From Lachnospiraceae bacterium (GTDB taxonomy: Bacteria; Bacillota; Clostridia; Lachnospirales; Lachnospiraceae): 64,000 nt of DNA. Each line of letters starts with the position of its first letter. The first letter of the stretch is position 1. A program made the translations under genes and the position numbers. The stretch covers positions 1 to 64,000 of the forward strand of contig JAFWWB010000069.1 in NCBI GenBank assembly GCA_017518185.1. The letters run 5' to 3'. A model generated the notes under the pieces. The model was not told the origin of the DNA and made no database searches. It was given only the letters and a program-made list of their open reading frames with translations. Of this stretch, positions 58,424 to 64,000 are shown piece by piece.

Positions 58424-60160
58424 ATGTCCAAAAAGGATGATGCTCTGAGAAAGAGCGGGAACATGGATAAGATGCTGGAGTCGCTGACAAAGCGAATGGA
58501 GGTACCGAAGAGTGCCTATATTCTGATACTCCTGCTTTATTTTCTCGCTTCCTTCATTGTAAGCTCATCCGCCCGCAGCGCCGGACAGATGTTGAACATC
58601 ATGGGACAGCAGGTTCCCGCCACTGCCCTTATGGGTGTATTTTCAGCGCTTTCCAACATATGCACCATTTTCCTGGTGGTGTTCTTTCACAAGGTCGGGT
58701 TTATCACTTCCCTGGTGCTGGTCTGCGTACAGTTCCCGATGATCATCATGACGATACTGCGCGCTCCCGAAGGCATCAACAGCGCGGCGGGTATCTTCAG
58801 CAATATCTTTGCCCTGACTGCCAGCTTTATAATCTTTCTGAATGACCAGAGGATAGAGAAGTATCAGAAGAGGATGCGGGACCAGGCTGTTACGGATAAC
58901 CTGACCGGCCTGCCCAACCGTTTTGCCAGCAGTGAGTTCATGGAGGATCTCATCCGGCGGGATGTGCACTTTGCTCTGGTGTCCTGTGACTTTAACAATT
59001 TCAAGAGCATAAACGATACCATGGGTCATGTTGTGGGCAATCAGGTGCTGATAGAGATAGCTTCACGCTGGAAGAAACTGGCCGAATCCTACGAGTCCGG
59101 GACCGTTGATTTCGTGGCCCGCCTCGGAGGAGATGAGTTCGCCATAGTTATCAGGGGAGGCCGTACCGATGAGGATGTGCTTGAGACCATCCACGCCTAT
59201 GAGGACGAGCTGGAAAAGTGCATCACCGTGGATGACTGTGATTATTTCATGACGGCCAGCTTCGGATATGCCGAGTATCCCGCGGACGGGAATACCGTGG
59301 GCGTGCTCTTCTCCGGCGCCGATGCCGCCATGCATGAGGCTATGAAGCAGGGCAGCGGCAGCCGTGTAAAGCATTTCACCGGTGACCTGCTTGAAGCCGA
59401 ACATGCCATGGAGATCGAGCGCAAGCTCCGCCTGGCGCTGGAGAGCAACCATATACTCTGTTATCTTCAGCCCCAGTATGATATGGATCATAAGCTCAGG
59501 GGTTTCGAATCCCTTGCGCGTATGAAGGACATGGAAGGCAAGCTGGTGTCTCCCGGGGAGTTCATCCCCGTGGCGGAAAAGACAGGCCTTATCGATAAGG
59601 TGGATATCTGCGTGTTCAAAAAGGCGGCGGCTTTCTTCGGAGAACTGGTAAAGAAGGGCAGGACTGACCTTATCCTCAGCATCAACATTTCCGTGCGTCA
59701 CCTTATGAAGAACAACTTCCTGGATGAGATCAGGGATATAATTGATAAGAACGGCGTTCCCGCAAACCAGCTGGAGATAGAGATAACCGAATCCATCATG
59801 ATCGATTCCGCCGAGAAGGCGCTGAAGTGCATCGACAGCATCAAGGATCTGGGCATAAGGGTGGCCATAGATGATTTCGGAACAGGCTATTCCTCACTTA
59901 GCTACTTAAACAGCTTCCCTGCCGATCTTCTTAAGATCGACAAATCCTTTATCGATGTCATGAACAACAGCGAGCGTTCAAGGCAGTATGTGGCCTCCAT
60001 CGTATCCATAGGTCATATCTTAAGGCTTGAGGTCATCGCGGAAGGCGTTGAAGCGGAAGAGCAGCTGAACACTCTTAAAGAGACGGGCTGCGATCTTATA
60101 CAGGGCTTTGTATGGGGACGTCCCATGCCACTGGATGAAGCGGCCAAGCTGGTCGGATAA
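58424..60160 (+). CDS. Membrane GGDEF-EAL cyclic-di-GMP protein
   Basis: A 578-residue protein with four hydrophobic segments (about residues 27-160), then a GGDEF domain with intact RLGGDEFAIV and an EAL domain. The EAL catalytic residues appear present: FESLAR (ESL for EAL), SINISVRHL, EIEITES, AIDDFGTGYSS, LKIDKSFI and AEGVE. It could both make and break cyclic-di-GMP, a messenger controlling surface polysaccharides and motility. The start is set by the promoter and by GGGGG upstream. No terminator separates it from the convergent gene. Confidence 0.9.
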   Translation: MSKKDDALRKSGNMDKMLESLTKRMEVPKSAYILILLLYFLASFIVSSSARSAGQMLNIMGQQVPATALMGVFSALSNICTIFLVVFFHKVGFITSLVLVCVQFPMIIMTILRAPEGINSAAGIFSNIFALTASFIIFLNDQRIEKYQKRMRDQAVTDNLTGLPNRFASSEFMEDLIRRDVHFALVSCDFNNFKSINDTMGHVVGNQVLIEIASRWKKLAESYESGTVDFVARLGGDEFAIVIRGGRTDEDVLETIHAYEDELEKCITVDDCDYFMTASFGYAEYPADGNTVGVLFSGADAAMHEAMKQGSGSRVKHFTGDLLEAEHAMEIERKLRLALESNHILCYLQPQYDMDHKLRGFESLARMKDMEGKLVSPGEFIPVAEKTGLIDKVDICVFKKAAAFFGELVKKGRTDLILSINISVRHLMKNNFLDEIRDIIDKNGVPANQLEIEITESIMIDSAEKALKCIDSIKDLGIRVAIDDFGTGYSSLSYLNSFPADLLKIDKSFIDVMNNSERSRQYVASIVSIGHILRLEVIAEGVEAEEQLNTLKETGCDLIQGFVWGRPMPLDEAAKLVG

Positions 60161-60175
60161 AAGAAAACAGCAGCG

Positions 60176-61786
60176 TTACAGATAGCTCATCAGTCCATCC
60201 AGTCCCTGCTCGTTGTAGATATCCTTATAGAACGCAACCTCTTTACGGATGATGCCGTCTATGGCTCTCATACCCAGAAGCTCTACGGGAGCTTTATCAT
60301 CGGTAAGTATCAGATTTCCGGCCTCATATGTTTCCAGACCTTCAGCCACTTTTTTCATCATACGGTAAAGATCCCTGTCCTCCTCGGCTTCCCGGCCCTC
60401 TTCAAAGGTCTTTAACATGTTTTTGTTATCGGAAGCGAAGAGCTCCCGGTTGGTATTGTTGCTGACATCTACGGTCACCACCTCCGAAAAGACCGAGGCT
60501 ATGGTATCGGAAAGGTATTCGTTTATCCCTTCTTCACCGTCTGAGCGCATGTTCATATTAACTACCATGACCCCGTCATCCTTAAGACTGTCCTTTACGA
60601 GACGGAAGAATTCCACTGAAGACATCTGGAAGGGGATGGTTATATCCTGATAGGCATCCACCATGATGACGTCGTAAAGCGTCCTGTCTTTTTCGGCGTT
60701 CAGGGCCTGAAGATAGGCCCGGCCGTCGTAAGTGGTGACCTTGAGGTATTCGGGCAGTTCGAAATACTTATGGGCCAGCTCGGTTATGCTGCCGTCTATC
60801 TCCACACCTTCAAGACTGACATTGTCGAAATAGCGGCTGCACTGGGTGGCATAGGTCCCGGTGCCCATGCCCAGGATCAGTATGTCGCAGCTGTCCTTAT
60901 CCTTTATCCCCGCCATATAGGGAGCAGCCATGGCGTAATCGTAATACATGCCCGTCAGGGCTTTTTCTTTACGGTATACGGACTGTACCCCGAAGAGCAC
61001 GTTGGTGGAGAGTATGACGTTATTGTCGTTCTCGTAGACCTGCAGGTAATTATATATGGATTCACCCTCATAGGTCAGGTCATCCTGCCAGAAGGCGAAG
61101 GAATTGTTATGGCCGAAGATACAGGCCGGGATGAAGAGCAGTATCCCGACTATTGAGCTGACTGACTTCTTCTTTCCCGAAACGAAATAGATAAGGGCCA
61201 GCAGCAGCAGTATGCCTGCGAAGATCAGGAAGGTAACGGAGGTGCCTACTGCCGGTATGCTGACGAAGGTGGGAACGAAGGTGCCGATGATGCTTCCTAT
61301 GGTGTTTGAGGCGTTGAGATAACCCACCACCTTTCCGCTGTCGTCAAGACTGTCCACGGTGTACTTCACAAGGGAAGGGGTCACTGTGCCAAGCAGGAAC
61401 AGGGGAAAGACGAAGACCGCCATACAGGCTGCGAAGGCGGCTATGATCAGGAAATTGGTGCTGACCGTAAAGATCAGCAGCGCGGATATGCCAAGTATGA
61501 TGTATTTACCCGCAACGGGTATAAGGGCGATCCATACAGCCGCGATGATGATACGGCGGTAGAGCTTATCCGGGTTGGGATCCTTATCCGCCCAGCGGCC
61601 TCCGCAGATATTTCCCAGTGCCATGGCTATCATTATCGTTCCTATGATGATGGTCCAGACTATCTGGGATGAGCTGAAGTAGGGGGCCAGCAGGCGGCTT
61701 GCGCCAAGCTCCACAGCCATGACGGACATTCCGGCAAAGAATTCCGTGAGATACAGATACAGTTTGTTTTTCAATATGTTTTTCAT
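60176..61786 (-). CDS. Membrane-fused spermidine-synthase-like methyltransferase-fold protein
   Basis: A 536-residue protein with an N-terminal membrane half of about seven hydrophobic segments (residues 10-235), related to the transporter-like part of fused spermidine synthases. The C-terminal half carries an SAM-type Rossmann fold (ILILGMGTGTYATQCSRYF, VEIDGSITELAHKYF, YDVIMVDAYQD). In true spermidine synthases the reaction is aminopropyl transfer. Key substrate residues cannot be checked by eye, so activity is uncertain. The ATG lies 6 bases from a -10 element (TTGCCA-N17-TAGAAT), so the transcript may be leaderless. Confidence 0.78.
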   Translation of the reverse strand: MKNILKNKLYLYLTEFFAGMSVMAVELGASRLLAPYFSSSQIVWTIIIGTIMIAMALGNICGGRWADKDPNPDKLYRRIIIAAVWIALIPVAGKYIILGISALLIFTVSTNFLIIAAFAACMAVFVFPLFLLGTVTPSLVKYTVDSLDDSGKVVGYLNASNTIGSIIGTFVPTFVSIPAVGTSVTFLIFAGILLLLALIYFVSGKKKSVSSIVGILLFIPACIFGHNNSFAFWQDDLTYEGESIYNYLQVYENDNNVILSTNVLFGVQSVYRKEKALTGMYYDYAMAAPYMAGIKDKDSCDILILGMGTGTYATQCSRYFDNVSLEGVEIDGSITELAHKYFELPEYLKVTTYDGRAYLQALNAEKDRTLYDVIMVDAYQDITIPFQMSSVEFFRLVKDSLKDDGVMVVNMNMRSDGEEGINEYLSDTIASVFSEVVTVDVSNNTNRELFASDNKNMLKTFEEGREAEEDRDLYRMMKKVAEGLETYEAGNLILTDDKAPVELLGMRAIDGIIRKEVAFYKDIYNEQGLDGLMSYL

Positions 61787-61792
61787 AGGGCT

Positions 61793-61821
61793 ATTCTAAT
61801 AAGATAAAGCTCCTCTGGCAA
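61793..61821 (-). promoter_or_regulatory. Promoter of the spermidine-synthase-like gene
   Basis: On the minus strand TTGCCA (61821-61816), a 17-bp spacer and TAGAAT (61798-61793) end 6 bases before the ATG at 61786. Confidence 0.6.
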
Positions 61822-61885
61822 GCTTTTTTTCGCGGATGCCAAAACGGTGATCCTGTGGTATTATATAGAGAGAGGAGATCCCGGC

Positions 61886-62689
61886 ATGAACATATCGGAT
61901 AATTTCAGAGAATATGATACCACGGCGGAGCAGGCTTTCCTGCTTTTTTCAAGGGACGGGAAGCGCAGGGAAGTGCGTGAAAGTCTCATACATGAGCATT
62001 TTACGGAGATCAGCGTAAACTGCACCCCGGTGCTTAAGCTTGCCTGCACGGGGGATCATCTTAAGGAGCTGGTCATCGGCAGGCTTTATACCGAAGGCAT
62101 GATAGACGGCACTGGGGAGGTGGAGAGGCTCTTCATCTGCGGACAGGGCCTTAATGCGGAGGTCAGCCTGAAGAAAAAAGTTGAGTTCGGCGCAGTGACG
62201 GAACGGGAGCCCAGCTGCTGTACAGGAAATAAAATGCTGGCTTCGGTGGTTGGTGGACGGAAGATGAAGCCCCTTCCGGAGACGGAGCCGGATGAGAAAG
62301 CGGTATTTGCCCTGGCAGACAGGTTTAAGGAGGATTCCGCCCTTCACCGGGCCACCTTCGGGACCCACAGCTGTTATATATATCTGCCGGATGGAAGTAT
62401 TGAGTGTTTTGAAGATATCAGCCGGCATAACGCCATGGACAAGGCCGTGGGCTATGCCCTTTTAAATGATATAAAGCTTTCGGAATGCATGCTCTATACT
62501 ACAGGGCGTGTGCCTGAGGATATGGTGAGGAAGGCGGTCATGGCCGGAGTCCCGGTGCTCATCAGCAAGGCGGTGCCTACGGATGCCTCCGTAAGGCTGG
62601 CAGCGGAGTACGGTCTGACCCTTATATGCAGTGCATGGCCCGACAGCTTTAAGCTCTGCCTTTGTACGGAGTCCGGAGAGGAGAGCTGA
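61886..62689 (+). CDS. fdhD: Formate dehydrogenase accessory sulfurtransferase FdhD
   Basis: A 267-residue FdhD: LKELVIGRLYTEGMI, the EPSCCTGNK Cys pair, and TFGTHSCYIYLPDG, EDISRHNAMDKAVGYAL, YTTGRVPEDMVRKAV and ISKAVPTDASV are the family signature. It passes sulfur to the molybdenum cofactor of formate dehydrogenase. No formate dehydrogenase gene is in the window. The ATG at 61886 has GAGGAG 9 bases upstream. The permease gene overlaps the stop by 1 base (TGATG). Confidence 0.9.
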   Translation: MNISDNFREYDTTAEQAFLLFSRDGKRREVRESLIHEHFTEISVNCTPVLKLACTGDHLKELVIGRLYTEGMIDGTGEVERLFICGQGLNAEVSLKKKVEFGAVTEREPSCCTGNKMLASVVGGRKMKPLPETEPDEKAVFALADRFKEDSALHRATFGTHSCYIYLPDGSIECFEDISRHNAMDKAVGYALLNDIKLSECMLYTTGRVPEDMVRKAVMAGVPVLISKAVPTDASVRLAAEYGLTLICSAWPDSFKLCLCTESGEES

Positions 62690-64000
62690 TGGGATACCTT
62701 CTTAAGCTTTCATTCCGTTACATACGAAAGAACCCTGCCCGCACGGCCTATTCCGTGCTGGGCATATGTCTCACTGCCATCATGTGCTTTGGCCTGATGA
62801 CAGCCTTTTATTCCGCCTGGGATTACAGCTGTCTGGCTGAGTACAGGCAGTTTCCCTATGAGCTTTCCGTCCCCTTTGGCGAGGAAAACTGGACCAGGGA
62901 GATGGTGAGGGCAGCATTGGCCATGCAGAAGGATGAGGCAGTTAAGGAGCTTACCATAAGGCTGCGGGATCCCTATTCAGGAAGGGGCAGCAGGACCGTG
63001 TTGCCGGTACAGATGAAGGAGGGGGAAAGATACGCGCTCTGGATAAAGCTGAATGACACGGAGAAGCTGCAGGCTTCCGCAGATGCCCTGGCAGAAAAGT
63101 ATCATTTTGATGTGCGGGTAAACAGCGCCGCCGCCTTTTATTTCAGGCAGGATGATTCCGGCAGCATGGCCATGCTGAACCTGATGCTGAGCCTGGCGCT
63201 CATGATCTTCGGAAGCTTTTTTGTGGCCATAATAAGAAATACCATGCTCATTGCCGTTACGGAACGGGTACGTGATCACGGGCTTCTGCGCTGTGTGGGC
63301 ATGAGCGAAGGGCAGCTGCGCATCCTGCTTTCGGCGGAGGGTCTCCTCATGAGCCTTGCAGCCTCATTTCTTGGGATAATGCTGGGCTACAGCGGCATGT
63401 GGCTTCTGGAACCCTGGATAAGGGAGACACTGGGGCTGGAAGCCTTTTTCCATTTCGGTTTTTATCCCGTTGCCGTGATCTGTACCACCATCCTTGTGGC
63501 GGGGGTCACGCTCTTTGCACTTATCGAACCTTCAAGACAGGCCGGAGCGCTGTCCCCTCTTGATGCCCTTCACGGCATATACAGCAGCACACAGAAAAGA
63601 AAAAAGAAGAAGCTGCCCTCCGGAGGATGGGAGGAAAAGCTCTTCGGTGCGGCCGGCTTTTATGCCAGGCGGAATTACAAAAGGGGCAGGGGACACCAGT
63701 GGGCGGTTTTTACGGCCATGTTCTTCAGCATGGCATTCCTTCTCACGGTGCTGGCCTTCTGCAACACTTTTACCGCCACCACCAAAAAACAGATGAAGCT
63801 GGACTCGGAGGGCAGCTCGCTGTACCGCGAGGCCCTGTCCCGTACCGGCGGTACCGGACCAGCCTGGGCGGGATCCGTAATTGAGCAAGGTGATATCGAG
63901 AATCTGAAGAAGGAGCTGGAGGCCCGCGAAGATGTGACGGATACGGTAACTGTGGCATATGCAGTAAACTCTGCCAGGGGATCGGGGTTAGTGCTGGAGG
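62689..64000 (+). CDS. FtsX-like ABC transporter permease, N-terminal part
   Basis: The frame is open from ATG 62689 to the window end (437 codons shown). MGYLLKLSFRYIRKNPARTA is a typical permease start. A first hydrophobic segment follows, then an extracytoplasmic region. Further segments come near residues 160-185, 213-238 and 258-283, with the cytoplasmic motif ERVRDHGLLRCVGMSEGQL of the FtsX/MacB core. A second half begins near residue 323 (FYARRNYKRGRG). It is probably an 8-10 span permease for antibiotic or lipid export. Its ATPase would lie beyond the window. The overlap with fdhD suggests cotranscription. Confidence 0.8.
   Translation, partial: MGYLLKLSFRYIRKNPARTAYSVLGICLTAIMCFGLMTAFYSAWDYSCLAEYRQFPYELSVPFGEENWTREMVRAALAMQKDEAVKELTIRLRDPYSGRGSRTVLPVQMKEGERYALWIKLNDTEKLQASADALAEKYHFDVRVNSAAAFYFRQDDSGSMAMLNLMLSLALMIFGSFFVAIIRNTMLIAVTERVRDHGLLRCVGMSEGQLRILLSAEGLLMSLAASFLGIMLGYSGMWLLEPWIRETLGLEAFFHFGFYPVAVICTTILVAGVTLFALIEPSRQAGALSPLDALHGIYSSTQKRKKKKLPSGGWEEKLFGAAGFYARRNYKRGRGHQWAVFTAMFFSMAFLLTVLAFCNTFTATTKKQMKLDSEGSSLYREALSRTGGTGPAWAGSVIEQGDIENLKKELEAREDVTDTVTVAYAVNSARGSGLVLE

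Noticed and set aside
61886..62689. FdhD with a broken CxxC motif
   Set aside because: The CC arrangement (SCCTGNK) appears to fit Firmicutes FdhD variants that read SCCGKSR-like, so it was not called degenerate. This comparison is from memory.

Overview
The window looks like chromosomal core DNA of an anaerobic Clostridia, most likely a Lachnospiraceae member. The basis is a class III (oxygen-sensitive) ribonucleotide reductase, RemA, DUF2225, a ClpC-(unknown)-RadA block, strong AGGAGG ribosome binding sites, heavy AGG and ATA codon use, and TTGACA-N17-TATAAT promoters. No phage, plasmid, insertion sequence or CRISPR array was seen. The species cannot be named from this sequence.

Layout. 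0-5.1 kb: end of glnS, a DUF2225 protein, a membrane-anchored acidic protein, a TetR regulator, then hom and lysC (aspartate-family amino acids). 5.2-5.7 kb has no protein gene but has its own promoter, several nested inverted repeats and a very strong terminator, and is proposed as an unrecognised structured RNA. 5.8-16.1 kb: envelope and signalling genes (a degenerate GH3 protein, an HPr-like protein lacking the active His, an SH3/3D wall hydrolase under a WalR-like box, a zinc-ribbon/coiled-coil/Sel1 gene cut by an in-frame amber, a CheX-receiver fusion, a TPR lipoprotein) mixed with four tRNA genes. 16.1-26.7 kb: nucleotide metabolism (nrdD behind paired NrdR-like boxes and a long leader, pyrF, pyrE, purE, purM, purN, purD) with an M29 aminopeptidase. 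26.8-34.9 kb: an SH3 membrane protein, clpC, radA, a SEC-C protein and two CobW-type metal GTPases. 34.9-36.9 kb on the minus strand: pyrI, pyrB and a nitroreductase. 37-41 kb: hisS, aspS, a phosphopantetheinyl transferase, then tRNA-Thr and tRNA-Pro(AGG).

42.2-56.5 kb is a tightly packed run on the plus strand. The conserved block yicC-remA-gmk-rpoZ-rimO-pgsA-cinA continues, with overlapping stop/start codons, into a surface-glycan cluster: glucose-1-phosphate cytidylyltransferase, a TPP-dependent acetolactate-synthase-like enzyme, a GT8 transferase, a Wzx-type flippase, a GT2 transferase and three ATP-grasp enzymes (two TupA-like, one sugar-transfer-associated). Such a set suggests a glycan decorated with amino acids or other carboxylates, built in the cytoplasm and flipped out. 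The window ends with a chorismate mutase-ACT protein, malic enzyme, a GGDEF-EAL protein, a membrane spermidine-synthase-like protein, fdhD and the start of an FtsX-type permease.

Most unusual points: the candidate RNA at 5.26-5.68 kb, the glycan cluster with three ATP-grasps, the leader and regulatory sites of nrdD, apparent pseudoenzymes (GH3, HPr-like), a chorismate mutase-ACT protein without the dehydratase domain, possible leaderless promoters, and a 43-bp repeat family found upstream of start codons. All calls come from reading the sequence; no database search was run.
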